Assembly (NCBI GenBank): GCA_949288455.1
Contig: CASEKF010000053.1
Span: 1-51,538, forward strand
DNA length: 51,538 bases
Source of the DNA: an uncultured bacterium
GTDB taxonomy: Bacteria > Vulcanimicrobiota > CADAWZ01
Direction of reading: 5' to 3'
The notes beneath the pieces were generated by a model, which saw only the letters and a program-made list of their open reading frames with translations, was not told where the DNA came from and did no database searches. The position numbers and the translations under genes were made by a program. Each line of letters begins with the position of its first letter. The first letter of the stretch is position 1. Shown piece after piece: positions 43,440 to 51,538 of the stretch.

Positions 43440-44393
43440 CTAAAATAAAGACGGATAAAACGCCTTGCAAAGACAAAACGTTCCAAACGATAAAAGGAAC
43501 GCAAAAACAGGAACTACTAACCAACCTAAAATAATACTTCGCAAATTTCTCGCCTTAATGGATTTTACGCCTCTGATTAAACCAATGCCAACTATCGCGC
43601 CTATTAAAGCCTGAGTAAGCGAAACCGGAATTCCTATAAAAGCGAAAAAATGAACGGTTAAAGCTTCGGCGAGAACGGCGGCAAAAGCGGAAAAAGAATC
43701 CAAACGCACAATACCATGGCCGACGGTATCGACGATTCTTTTGCTAAAAGTGGCTATTCCCGCAAGAATAAATACGCCGCCAAGAAAAGCCGCCTGAAAA
43801 GGAGTTAAAGCTCCCGAACTTACGAATACCGCGCCGACGTTAGCCACGGTATTGGCGCCCATGGCGTAAGAGGCGTAACAGCCGACAGCAATTAAACTTA
43901 TTCTGTAAAAAATATCTCTTTGAAATATATTAAAATTAAACCTATTTATGATTTGTCCCAAAATGAAATACAGAGGAACGGCTAAAATACAAGCGAGAAT
44001 CGGAGTGGCCAACCAACATAAAAAAACGCGCCCAAAAGCAGACAAACTAAAAGTTCCCGTAACAACCGCAATTCCGGCAATACTCCCGACTACGGCTTGA
44101 GAAGTAGGAATAGGCAATTTAAAAAAATTAAGAACGGTTATCGCAATCGCGGCGGCTATGGACGAAATAAAAGCCGTGGCAAGAGATTGGGAAGTTAAAG
44201 AACCTATAGTTTCAATACCTTGATAACCTTGAAAAAGACACCCGGCAAGACAAAATAAACAGGCCAAAATAACGCCATGCCAATATCGCACCATTTTAGC
44301 CGATACGGCAGCTCCAAATAAAGCCGCAAAATCCATTCCTCCGATAGACCAGCCAAGAAAAGCTCCGCCGAGAAAATGTAAAGGAGAAAACAA
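43440..44393 (-). CDS. PiT-family inorganic anion permease
   Basis: A 317-residue membrane protein with about 9 helices and the two-fold PiT repeat. The usual GANDVAN motifs are changed: the first is GGMDFAALFG (18-27) and the second GANTVANVGA (179-188), with Thr where Asp is common. LPIPTSQAVVGSIAG and IPVSLTQALIGAIVG mark each half. PiT proteins carry phosphate, some sulfate; the changed Asp makes the substrate uncertain. It is 3 bp after the PhoU-like gene, the normal PiT partner. Confidence 0.85.
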   Translation of the reverse strand: MFSPLHFLGGAFLGWSIGGMDFAALFGAAVSAKMVRYWHGVILACLFCLAGCLFQGYQGIETIGSLTSQSLATAFISSIAAAIAITVLNFFKLPIPTSQAVVGSIAGIAVVTGTFSLSAFGRVFLCWLATPILACILAVPLYFILGQIINRFNFNIFQRDIFYRISLIAVGCYASYAMGANTVANVGAVFVSSGALTPFQAAFLGGVFILAGIATFSKRIVDTVGHGIVRLDSFSAFAAVLAEALTVHFFAFIGIPVSLTQALIGAIVGIGLIRGVKSIKARNLRSIILGWLVVPVFAFLLSFGTFCLCKAFYPSLF

Positions 44394-44396
44394 AAC

Positions 44397-45038
44397 TTAA
44401 ATTTGCCCCTTTACGCTGACGATAACGGATAAATCAGACAGATGCTCGCAAGAATCGCTCACCGCTCCAAGACGCTCGACAAAATATTTAAGAAGGACCT
44501 TATTTCCGGAGTCAACGGAGAGTTTAAAAACAGACGAAATTATATTTCGTTCTAAAATATCGCAGCGGCTTTCTATTTGATCTATTTTTTCGGCTAATTC
44601 AAAAACTTTTTCTTTCTTTGAAAAAACGGATAAAAAACAATCTGCGGCATATTCGGCGGCATTGGAGGATTCGTCGGCCAAACGCGATAAGTCGCCTGAA
44701 ATTACTTTAGGAAAACGCAAATCGCAAGTCTGAATTTCAAATAAAACAGACTGCATAAAACCCGGAATTTTTTCAGCTAACTCAATTAATCGCAGTATAT
44801 CTCCTCTAGACTCAGGAAGAATTGTCTTTGAATACATCTCATAAGCGACTTCCCGCTTAATCGAGTCCATCTTGGATTCTATCTCATGCGTGCCGGCTAC
44901 TAAAGCGGAAAATTCATCGTTAAAGCCGTCTGCAAGAAAAACCGAAAAACCTAAACGAAATGAAGCCGCGGAAGTTTTTAAAAGTTTTATATATTCGTTA
45001 ATAAGAACTTCTATTTTTTTCTGACGGCTAAAAAACAC
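44397..45038 (-). CDS. PhoU-like DUF47 regulator of the PiT permease
   Basis: A 213-residue, all-helical protein of the DUF47/TIGR00153 family. Typical traits: an N-terminal FFSRQKKIEVLINEYIKLL, an E-x-x-D-style helix (THEIESKMDSIKREV) and later LPESRGDILRLIELAEKIP. These proteins are co-encoded with PiT permeases and probably control them. It begins 5 bp after the DUF4416-like gene. Confidence 0.88.
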   Translation of the reverse strand: MFFSRQKKIEVLINEYIKLLKTSAASFRLGFSVFLADGFNDEFSALVAGTHEIESKMDSIKREVAYEMYSKTILPESRGDILRLIELAEKIPGFMQSVLFEIQTCDLRFPKVISGDLSRLADESSNAAEYAADCFLSVFSKKEKVFELAEKIDQIESRCDILERNIISSVFKLSVDSGNKVLLKYFVERLGAVSDSCEHLSDLSVIVSVKGQI

Positions 45039-45043
45039 TGGTT

Positions 45044-45592
45044 TTACCTCGGTTCGTTTTTATTTAGCATATTGAGCTGATCGGCATATAAGCTCCTGAG
45101 ATAATTAAAATAAGAAATATATTCGGCGGAAGCATAATCCGAATAAGTCCACTCCCAAGGTCTAAACGTTTTTCTGCGATAATAAAGAGTTGTCTCCGCA
45201 AAAATTCCCTTTCCGATATGAATCCTATGAGGACGCTCTTTTACGGAAGCTAACGCTATTTTGGAAAGAGCCATGTAACCCGGATCAAGATTAATTCTTC
45301 TTCTGCCGCATTCGTCCGAAAAGAGCAATTCCAAATCGTTCGTACACAATTTGACTTCTGAAAGTTCTAAAGCGTCAATTAAAGAATCAAAGGAATAGAA
45401 TTTTCTGAAAATGCCGACTCCAAGTTCCTCATCGTAAAAATCAGTATATGAAAACGGGATCAAATCGCTTGCGGAATCAATCTTGCCAAACGAATTTTCA
45501 AGATAAGGCCTGACTTTTTCAAACTCCGAAATATCGGAGGCAAGCATGCCTACAAATAACTTAACTTTATCTACAGGCTTAACAAGGCCCAT
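45044..45592 (-). CDS. DUF4416 family protein
   Basis: A 182-residue protein. KVKLFVGMLASD, FSYTDFYDEELGVGIFRKF, RRINLDPGYMALSKI and HRIHIGKGIFAETTLYY with WEWTYSDYAS match DUF4416, a conserved family without known function. The start at 45592 is chosen because it sits 1 base after the stop of the upstream gene (TAAaATG), whereas the longer frame runs inside that gene. Part of the four-gene operon with the permease. Confidence 0.85.
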   Translation of the reverse strand: MGLVKPVDKVKLFVGMLASDISEFEKVRPYLENSFGKIDSASDLIPFSYTDFYDEELGVGIFRKFYSFDSLIDALELSEVKLCTNDLELLFSDECGRRRINLDPGYMALSKIALASVKERPHRIHIGKGIFAETTLYYRRKTFRPWEWTYSDYASAEYISYFNYLRSLYADQLNMLNKNEPR

Positions 45593-45593
45593 T

Positions 45594-46046
45594 TTATTCG
45601 GCTTTCTTTTTATTTTTGGCTTTCGCGCTTTTTTTAGCCGGTTCCTCTCCGGGCATAGTCGTAACAACAGAACTATCCGCTAAAGGCAATTTAATCTCCG
45701 CTTTTGAAATAGAACTCAAATCCGCTTTGGGAAGAGAACTTAAATCTATTTTGGGAAGAGACGCTAAAGCTTCTTTCTTAGTTTGAAGCAGCGATCCCAA
45801 CGGCAATTCAATCCTTTTCTGAACGCATGCGTCGCCGTCCTGATTCGACTCGCAAACGGGAATTTCATTGCCTTCAGACAAATCGACGATTCTTTTATAT
45901 GTCTCGGTAATAAAATTTAAAACTTCCTCGTTAGTCGGGGTAAAAAGAGGAACTACGCCCTTCTGCCTTCTTATCGAAAGATCGGTCTTGTATGCGTTGA
46001 GCCAGGCCACAGTTATATCTTTTGTTATTTCAAGTTCTTTTGACAT
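45594..46046 (-). CDS. Conserved protein with short Leu/Pro/Ser repeats
   Basis: A 150-residue protein. The N-terminal 55 residues (ITKDITVAWLNAYKTDLS, EEVLNFITETYKRIVDL) look like a small helical conserved domain; residues about 90-120 contain repeats of the type LPKIDLSS/LPKADLSS/ISKAEIKLP; the last 15 residues are Lys-rich. No signal or membrane segment. It heads the operon leading to the PiT permease, behind AAGGAG. Function unknown. Confidence 0.65.
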   Translation of the reverse strand: MSKELEITKDITVAWLNAYKTDLSIRRQKGVVPLFTPTNEEVLNFITETYKRIVDLSEGNEIPVCESNQDGDACVQKRIELPLGSLLQTKKEALASLPKIDLSSLPKADLSSISKAEIKLPLADSSVVTTMPGEEPAKKSAKAKNKKKAE

Positions 46047-46207
46047 AAAAAATCTCCTTAAAAGCTATTATAACGTATTTTAGAGAACCGCAATAAAACT
46101 CCAAAAATCTCCGTTCACTAACAGAAGCCGCGATATGTTCACAAGCCTAACTTATTGCCCGCTATCTTCGCTTTACAAACAGACAGCCTAAAATAAAATC
46201 TTAAGTC

Positions 46208-46236
46208 ATTATAACACAAAGTAAACTTCAAAGCAA
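46208..46236 (-). promoter_or_regulatory. Candidate promoter of the PiT operon
   Basis: TTGCTT (46231-46236), 17-base spacer, perfect TATAAT (46208-46213) on the minus strand. The leader would be about 155 bases. A second TATAAT at 46066-46071 has a -35-like TTGCGG only 15 bases away and is a weaker choice. Confidence 0.6.
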
Positions 46237-46347
46237 GAAAAACAAAATCAACGCTGACCTTTAAGGCGAAACCCTTTCTCCAAACGCGGCACGCTCGCCT
46301 CACGAGCAAAAAAATAAAAATAACTCCAAAAACGAAATATCAAAACG

Positions 46348-47373
46348 CTACTCAAAAGCCGAAGAATCCTGAATAACCTCGGAAGCAAACGAGCAAAGCC
46401 TATCCATAACGGCCCAGCCTCTTCCGCTCCTGTCAATACCTTCGACAAGAACCACTTCTGCGCCTGCTTTCTCGAACGCTTTTAAACAAGCGAAAAAACC
46501 GGAGGCGATCAAATCAGGTTCGTTTCTCGAACCCATAAACTTAGTATTAGGAAAAAAACCTATCTGTTCTTCGCTGCCTTCGGTCAAAATCAATCCTACT
46601 TTACCGTCATAAAGCGCGGAATAATGTTCGTAAAGACTTTTTAATCTCTTAAGAGTTTTTACTCGCTCTCCTTCTACTATTATAACGTTCAGCTTAGAAG
46701 CAAGCTTTATAATGCCGGATAAAGAGCCGTCATCCGATAGCAGCGGTCTCATTCCCAACGTTTCGGTTATTTCGTCTATGGAGACGAAACCGTTCCTTAA
46801 AACTCTAAAAGGTTTTGAAGAAAGATCCAAAACCGTGGATTCTATGCCGAAAATATCGTCTTCTCCCGAAAGAACTCCGTCGATAAGGCCAGCTAAAGAC
46901 GCCGTAGTTTGCTCTAACGATAAAGAAGACAACGCTCCGGACTTATTAGCGCTAGTGGCGGCTATAGGGCCTCCAAAAGCTTCGGACAAACTCTTAAAAA
47001 TATCGTTGGAAGGAACCCTTATACCGACTTTTCGCAAACCTCCGGTAACATAATCGGGAACCGAAGCCGTCTTTTCCAAAATAATCGTCAAAGGGCCCGG
47101 AAGAAACCTTTCCGCTAACGCGTAAACTTCCCCGGGAATATTTTTTACAAACGGCAAAGCCGCTTCAAAAGACGAAAGATGAAGCGTCAAAGGTTTTGAA
47201 AAACTTCTCTCTTTAACTTTATAAATCGCTTTTACGGCAGATTCGTTATTCATATCGGCGCCTAAACCGAAAACGGTTTCAGTCGGGAAAGCCAGTAAAC
47301 CGCCTCTTTTTAAAATCTCGGCGGCTTTAGCTATATCTTCGCTACCGGAAGCGTTAAATATTTCCGTATTCAT
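46348..47373 (-). CDS. Threonylcarbamoyl-AMP synthase Sua5 (two-domain)
   Basis: A 341-residue enzyme that makes threonylcarbamoyl-AMP for the t6A modification of ANN-decoding tRNAs. The YrdC domain (about 1-205) shows GGLLAFPTETVFGLGAD, KERSFSKPLTLHL, LPGPLTIIL and ATSANKSG; the C-terminal Sua5 domain (about 230-341) is also present, so it is Sua5 rather than TsaC. It is 2 bp downstream of ispG. Confidence 0.94.
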   Translation of the reverse strand: MNTEIFNASGSEDIAKAAEILKRGGLLAFPTETVFGLGADMNNESAVKAIYKVKERSFSKPLTLHLSSFEAALPFVKNIPGEVYALAERFLPGPLTIILEKTASVPDYVTGGLRKVGIRVPSNDIFKSLSEAFGGPIAATSANKSGALSSLSLEQTTASLAGLIDGVLSGEDDIFGIESTVLDLSSKPFRVLRNGFVSIDEITETLGMRPLLSDDGSLSGIIKLASKLNVIIVEGERVKTLKRLKSLYEHYSALYDGKVGLILTEGSEEQIGFFPNTKFMGSRNEPDLIASGFFACLKAFEKAGAEVVLVEGIDRSGRGWAVMDRLCSFASEVIQDSSAFE

Positions 47374-47375
47374 AA

Positions 47376-48434
47376 TTATAATGTCTCTATTTCATTCATA
47401 AGTTCTTTAAGCAATTGATTTTCAGGGACTTTCCTTATAATTTTGCCTTTTCTAAAAACTACTCCTTCTCCATGTCCTCCGGCTATGCCTACGTCTGCCT
47501 GCCTGGCCTCCCCCGGGCCGTTTACGGCGCAGCCCATAACGGCTACCGTTATAGGTTTGGAAAAAGTCTCTAAAGCTTTATCCACCCGATTTGCAAGAGT
47601 ATAAATATCGATCGCGGTTCTGCCGCACCCTGGACATGAAATTATGATCGGTCCTCTCTTTCTCGCCTCGGCGGCCTTTAAAATTTCCCAGGCGGCCTTC
47701 ACTTCCTCCAAAGGCGAACCTGTAAGGGAAACTCTAACCGTATCTCCTATTCCCAAAAGCAGTAAAGTCCCTATTCCGGCGGAAGATCTAACCAGACCCG
47801 AATAAGGAAGTCCCGCTTCGGTCACTCCTATATGAACCGGATAATCAAATCTTTCCGCAATCATGGAATGAACTTTAAGGGTCAAAGGAAGAGAAAATGT
47901 TTTAACGGAGAGAACCAAATCAAAAAATTCCAATTTTTCAAAAAGCTTCACTTCATTTTCAAGGCTTTCTAAAAGAGATTCGGGACATATAGAACCGTAT
48001 TTTTCAAGAATTTTTTTAGAAATAGAGCCCTCGTTAACTCCTATGCGTATAGGTACATGTAATTGAGAGGCAAGAGAGGCAATATCGGAAAGTCTCTCTT
48101 TATGCGAGAGATTTCCGGGATTTAAACGAAGCTTGGCTACTCCTTGATTTAAAGCTTCCAAAGCCAAATTTTCGTCAAAATGAATATCAGCCGCCACCGG
48201 AATCGGAGACTTATCCGTTATTTTAGATATTTTTTTAGCAAAAGCCATATTTGGAACGGCTATTCTTACAAGCTCTCCGCCTGCCTGAGCTATTTCGTAA
48301 ATCTGCTCTATCGTTCCCTCTATATCCTCGGCGGGACGGTTGGTCATCGTCTGTACGGACACCGGAGCTCCGCCGCCTATCGGAAGGTCTTTCGCCTTTA
48401 CTTGACGAGTTTTCTTTCTAAAAACGTTAAACAT
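47376..48434 (-). CDS. ispG: 4-hydroxy-3-methylbut-2-enyl diphosphate synthase IspG
   Basis: A 352-residue iron-sulfur enzyme of the MEP isoprenoid pathway. PIGGGAPVSVQTMTNRPAED opens the TIM barrel; LRLNPGN and RIGVNEGS are typical; Cys ligands lie in ISCPGCGRTAID and VMGCAVNGPGEA. It shares one base with the end of rseP (TGATG). Its presence means isoprenoids come from the MEP route. Confidence 0.96.
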   Translation of the reverse strand: MFNVFRKKTRQVKAKDLPIGGGAPVSVQTMTNRPAEDIEGTIEQIYEIAQAGGELVRIAVPNMAFAKKISKITDKSPIPVAADIHFDENLALEALNQGVAKLRLNPGNLSHKERLSDIASLASQLHVPIRIGVNEGSISKKILEKYGSICPESLLESLENEVKLFEKLEFFDLVLSVKTFSLPLTLKVHSMIAERFDYPVHIGVTEAGLPYSGLVRSSAGIGTLLLLGIGDTVRVSLTGSPLEEVKAAWEILKAAEARKRGPIIISCPGCGRTAIDIYTLANRVDKALETFSKPITVAVMGCAVNGPGEARQADVGIAGGHGEGVVFRKGKIIRKVPENQLLKELMNEIETL

Positions 48435-49597
48435 CAGAAAAATTTAATCCCTTTAATAAGCCTTATAATATCGTTATATGTAAAAAAGAGAACCAACAAC
48501 ATTAAAACCCAAAAGCCTATGGCATGAACAAGCCCTTCTTTTTCCGGAGCGAAATCTTTTCTTCTAATCCAAGCTATCGCGATAAAGGCAATTCTGGAAC
48601 CGTCCAACGCGGGGAAAGGAATAAGATTAAACACTCCTATCAAAACGTTGATAATAGCTAAAAAGAATATCAGGGCGGGGATTCCTTTATTATACATTTC
48701 AAAAAACATCTGTCCTATGCCAACCGGACCGGAAGATCCTTCCACTACTTCCTTAGATCCTATTTTCCCCTGAACCATCATAGCTACGGCCAAAAAAGGA
48801 GAAAGAGAAAATTTTACCGTTTTGTCTAACGTATCTAAAACAACAGTTCCGGGACCAACTCTATTAAATCGAATATCAAGCGACTTAGTATCCGGCTGAA
48901 AGCCTAACGCTCCGATAACGGCAAATTTTTTGGAATCTTTTTCTATTATTTTTACGGCCTTTCCAAAGCCCGCGTCTTCCGAATAAGGAATTTCTCTCTC
49001 CATTGGAATCGCAGTTTTCTCAAAAGTATGTCCGTTCCTATCGATAACTATTTTTATTTCCTTACCGGGACTTTCATGTATTAAAGAAATCATCTGCATA
49101 GCGTCTTCTATCGGCACGGCATTGATCCGTTTAATAATATCGCCGGCCTGAAGTCCAATTTTCTGAGCCGGGGTATCGGGCAAAACGTTGCCGACCTTAG
49201 GCTTAAGATACATTTCCCCGACGCCGAATACAAAACCGACGAACAAAAAAAGTACGACGGCCATTAAATAATTCATTAAAGGGCCTGCGGCGATAACCTT
49301 AATTTTTTGCCAATTAGTCTTATTTTGAAAATTCTGAAAATCATTAGGATCGGCAGGCTTAGTTTCGTCTTCTCCCTCCATAGATACGAATCCGCCGAAA
49401 GGGAAAAGGCGTAAAGCATACAAAATGCCGTCTTTTTCGGATTTCTTACTCCATATTTTCGGGCCGAAACCCAAAGCGAATTCATGAACTTTTATGCCGA
49501 CTCTTCTGGCCATAATAAAATGTCCCAGTTCATGTATAAAAATAATAAAACCAAAACTGATAAAAACGACGATTATGCCGACAATATTGCTCAACAT
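48434..49597 (-). CDS. rseP: Site-2 membrane metalloprotease RseP
   Basis: A 387-residue intramembrane zinc protease. The zinc motif HELGH is at 22-26, a single PDZ domain lies at about 120-200 (VLPDTPAQKIGLQAGDIIKR), and the third zinc ligand is in NLIPFPALDGSR. The family cleaves anti-sigma factors and leftover signal peptides. Only one PDZ is present, against two in E. coli. It is the first gene of rseP-ispG-sua5. A decayed copy of its 5' part lies directly upstream. Confidence 0.95.
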   Translation of the reverse strand: MLSNIVGIIVVFISFGFIIFIHELGHFIMARRVGIKVHEFALGFGPKIWSKKSEKDGILYALRLFPFGGFVSMEGEDETKPADPNDFQNFQNKTNWQKIKVIAAGPLMNYLMAVVLFLFVGFVFGVGEMYLKPKVGNVLPDTPAQKIGLQAGDIIKRINAVPIEDAMQMISLIHESPGKEIKIVIDRNGHTFEKTAIPMEREIPYSEDAGFGKAVKIIEKDSKKFAVIGALGFQPDTKSLDIRFNRVGPGTVVLDTLDKTVKFSLSPFLAVAMMVQGKIGSKEVVEGSSGPVGIGQMFFEMYNKGIPALIFFLAIINVLIGVFNLIPFPALDGSRIAFIAIAWIRRKDFAPEKEGLVHAIGFWVLMLLVLFFTYNDIIRLIKGIKFF

Positions 49598-49751
49598 AAA
49601 AAATAAAACTCCTCAAACGTATAAAGTCATTGCAGATTTAAAACGGTAATATATTAGTTATATAGTAGTATGAAAAATTATATCAAATGATTTTTTTTTT
49701 GTAAACATGAAAAACAGAAACCGAATAATACGCGGCGTAAAAAAAATCAGG

Positions 49752-50056
49752 TATTAAAATTCCGATAATCGTTAGGATCGGCAGGCTTGGTCGCGTCCTC
49801 TTCCTCCGCCAATAAAGCCGCCGAAAGGGAAAAGGCGTAAAGCGTACAAAATGCCGTCTTTTTAGGATTTCTTACTCAATATTTTCGAGTCGCAACTCAA
49901 AGCGAATTCATGAATTTGTATGCCGTTCTTCCTATAATAATAAGCCCGATTCGTTTATGAAAATAATAAAGCCAAAACCTCTAAACTCAACGATCATGCC
50001 CCCAAAAACAAATCAAACTCCTCAAACGTAATAAAATCATTATGGATTTAAAGCGG
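49752..50056 (-). pseudogene. Decayed partial duplicate of rseP 5' end and leader
   Basis: This segment matches 49321-49648 (first 90 or so codons of rseP plus its upstream region) in the same direction, with many substitutions and small indels. GGATCGGCAGGCTT, CCGAAAGGGAAAAGGCGTAAA, AGCGAATTCATGAA and ACTCCTCAAACGTA are shared landmarks. The zinc motif HELGH has become NESGL and in-frame stops appear, so no protease could be made. Confidence 0.88.
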
Positions 50057-50123
50057 CGCCTAAGATAATTATAGAAAATTTATACAACATGTTTTTTAAA
50101 CAGCGTAAAAGACGGCATATGAC

Positions 50124-50156
50124 AAAAAGATCCCCTATGAAAAGCCATAGGGGATC
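50124..50156 (-). terminator. Rho-independent terminator of the right-edge gene
   Basis: A perfect 11-bp stem GATCCCCTATG/CATAGGGGATC with a 6-base loop, followed on the minus strand by five T. It lies 22 bp past the stop of the gene at 50179. Confidence 0.92.
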
Positions 50157-50178
50157 CGAATGCTCAAATTAACAAAAA

Positions 50179-51538
50179 TCAATTAACTTTTATAATCTTT
50201 GAATAAACATACGGTTCTTTCGACTCAAGACCGGCTGAATTATCGAAATCTCCGGTATCAAAATTCAACGAATCGCCTGAGCAAACCCAGATAATTTCTT
50301 CATAGCCGGCGGGAAGATCGGTTCTCTTATCGTTTACAAAAACAACCGAAGGATAATCCTGAGGCTCTTCAGCCGTCCAAGTAACGGCTTTTTCAACTTG
50401 ATTTCCCTTTAAAATCCATATGCCCGCGTTGCTATTTTCGCTGCTTAGTCCATGAGCGGTAAAATAGAAACGGTTAGTATCAACTTTAGACTGAGCAAGC
50501 CTAAAAGCATAAGGTATGGACGTATCGGCATATATACGGCTATAAACGCCAACGTTAGTATGTCTCGCTACCGACTGAGAAAGATTTTCAGGTATCGTAG
50601 AATCTCTTGTCGGATCCGGCGACTCTAAAGTCTTAATCCCCTGATTATCTGTAGCTTTTTTATAGGCGGCCTTAACCGTATACGTATAATCAGTCTTGGC
50701 TGTCAAATCATTTTTTGCGACTTGGCCTATATACAAAGTGGGAACGTTGCTGCTCCCGGAGCCGGTAGTAATCCACGGCATGGAAACGACAACCTGCGAA
50801 TTTGCGGAATCATAGACGGGAGACATAATAGGAACCCCTTGGTAATCATAAAGACGGCCGGGGGTCGTAGAAGTAACAAGGCATTTGCAATCGGCGACAA
50901 ATCTCTGCTGCTGAGCGTCGGGAACCTGGCATACTATGCTGCTGGTAGTAAAAACCGTAGGAACATCATCCCAATTCATAGCAAGCAATTTCGATAGATT
51001 CAAATTAAGATCGTCTGACGTTTCGTTGTTAGGCAAAGCATAAACTGCCTCAGCATCGGAATTGTACAGAGGATTATCAAACGGCACCACTACGCCTTGA
51101 GAGGCCGCATCATAGGAAATTTTTCCCGCCTTAAGAGCGTTCATTGCAAAATCGACTACATTAGCGGCATATTCAGACCCAAAACTTCCGCTCAAATAAA
51201 TATTATTGTAAGTAATCCCATCCTGAATATAAGCGAACGAATCAAAACATCTCTGATGAGCAATATCATCAGCGGAATCTGAACTTCCCTGCGTAAGCAT
51301 GCTGTAAAAATTATTATTTTTAATATCGTAAATCCACAATCCGTCTCCTGTCTTATTGTCTCGTCCGAAAACAGGGACCAAAACCGTATTTACGCCCATG
51401 GATATATATCTCGGATTATCTATGTTATTAGCGAGCGAAAAGCTCGTACCGGGGTCTTTTTCTACTCCGTACCAATTAAGCTTGCCTTGTTGCGTAGTCG
51501 CATCTGTCGTATAAAATAGTTTTCCGTCATGATATTTT
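50179..51538 (-). CDS. C-terminal part of a large beta-rich protein (5' end outside window)
   Basis: The frame stays open to the right edge, so at least 452 residues are present and the start is missing. An internal ATG at 51399 is not the real start: in-frame protein continues upstream (GKLFYTTD, GKLNWYGVEKDPG). The content is strand-rich with repeated short blocks of Asp/Gly/Trp/Tyr (WIYDIKNNNFYSM, IWILKGNQVEKAVTW), suggesting a beta-propeller or Ig-like extracellular protein. Three Cys occur at about 200-220 (CQVP, CKCL). No family is recognised; a PilY1-like propeller is one option. It has its own terminator. Confidence 0.75.
   Translation of the reverse strand, partial: KYHDGKLFYTTDATTQQGKLNWYGVEKDPGTSFSLANNIDNPRYISMGVNTVLVPVFGRDNKTGDGLWIYDIKNNNFYSMLTQGSSDSADDIAHQRCFDSFAYIQDGITYNNIYLSGSFGSEYAANVVDFAMNALKAGKISYDAASQGVVVPFDNPLYNSDAEAVYALPNNETSDDLNLNLSKLLAMNWDDVPTVFTTSSIVCQVPDAQQQRFVADCKCLVTSTTPGRLYDYQGVPIMSPVYDSANSQVVVSMPWITTGSGSSNVPTLYIGQVAKNDLTAKTDYTYTVKAAYKKATDNQGIKTLESPDPTRDSTIPENLSQSVARHTNVGVYSRIYADTSIPYAFRLAQSKVDTNRFYFTAHGLSSENSNAGIWILKGNQVEKAVTWTAEEPQDYPSVVFVNDKRTDLPAGYEEIIWVCSGDSLNFDTGDFDNSAGLESKEPYVYSKIIKVN

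Noticed and set aside
1-51538. Insertion sequences or an intact prophage
   Set aside because: No transposase, integrase, capsid or terminase protein was found on either strand; the lysozyme domain alone is not evidence for a prophage.

Overview
The window comes from an AT-rich, Gram-negative (diderm) bacterium that makes lipid A. It carries bamA, Skp-like chaperones, lpxD, lpxC, fabZ, lpxA and lpxB, but not in any order that lets me name the phylum. A lipid-A-disaccharide-synthase-related gene, a DUF4416-like gene and an oxidoreductase beside lpxA argue against an enterobacterial-type proteobacterium; a poorly sampled, possibly host-associated lineage fits, and that is inference. Nearly all protein genes lie on the minus strand. 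The exceptions are one phage-type lysozyme gene and the tRNA genes. Several decayed genes are present (a type I restriction hsdS, a partial copy of rseP, and an unidentified fragment).

Layout. 1-5.2 kb: a five-gene ABC-2 exporter operon (two ATPases, two permeases, one HlyD-type adaptor). 5.2-6.7 kb: gene debris and a Ser-rich protein. 6.7-21.7 kb: the outer-membrane assembly and lipid A locus, read leftward: bamA, three Skp/OmpH-like genes, lpxD, an unknown exported protein, lpxC, fabZ, a 398-bp gap, a Gfo/Idh oxidoreductase, lpxA, lpxB, a small membrane protein, a metallophosphoesterase and an LpxB-related glycosyltransferase. 22-26 kb: an alpha/beta hydrolase, pepT, and a yqeC-mocA-type pair for molybdenum/selenium hydroxylase maturation. 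26-27.6 kb: a plus-strand lysozyme-domain gene and tRNA-Trp. 27.8-30.3 kb: ahcY, a NifU-like scaffold and a small conserved protein. 30.5-38.2 kb: rpoB-rpoC with a consensus promoter. 38.4-39.7 kb: a zinc-ribbon protein, tRNA-Val/Asp/Phe and the hsdS remnant. 39.7-46.2 kb: a rhomboid-trkA-trkH operon, then a four-gene operon ending in a PhoU-like protein and a PiT-type permease. 46.3-49.6 kb: rseP-ispG-sua5. 49.6-51.5 kb: a decayed rseP duplicate and the 3' part of a large protein that runs off the window.

The most interesting lead is in the lipid A locus. No lpxH, lpxI or lpxG is recognisable here, but an UshA-like cytoplasmic metallophosphoesterase sits in the locus, and its usual GNH motif is GNR, the change that also marks LpxH. 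It may supply the missing UDP-diacylglucosamine hydrolysis step. Other leads are a zinc ribbon inserted in RpoB, a DnaJ-type zinc-finger/rhomboid fusion, a family of three Skp-like proteins with a shared Cys-x-x-Cys signal-peptide end, and an exporter ATPase that has lost its Q-loop and H-loop residues.
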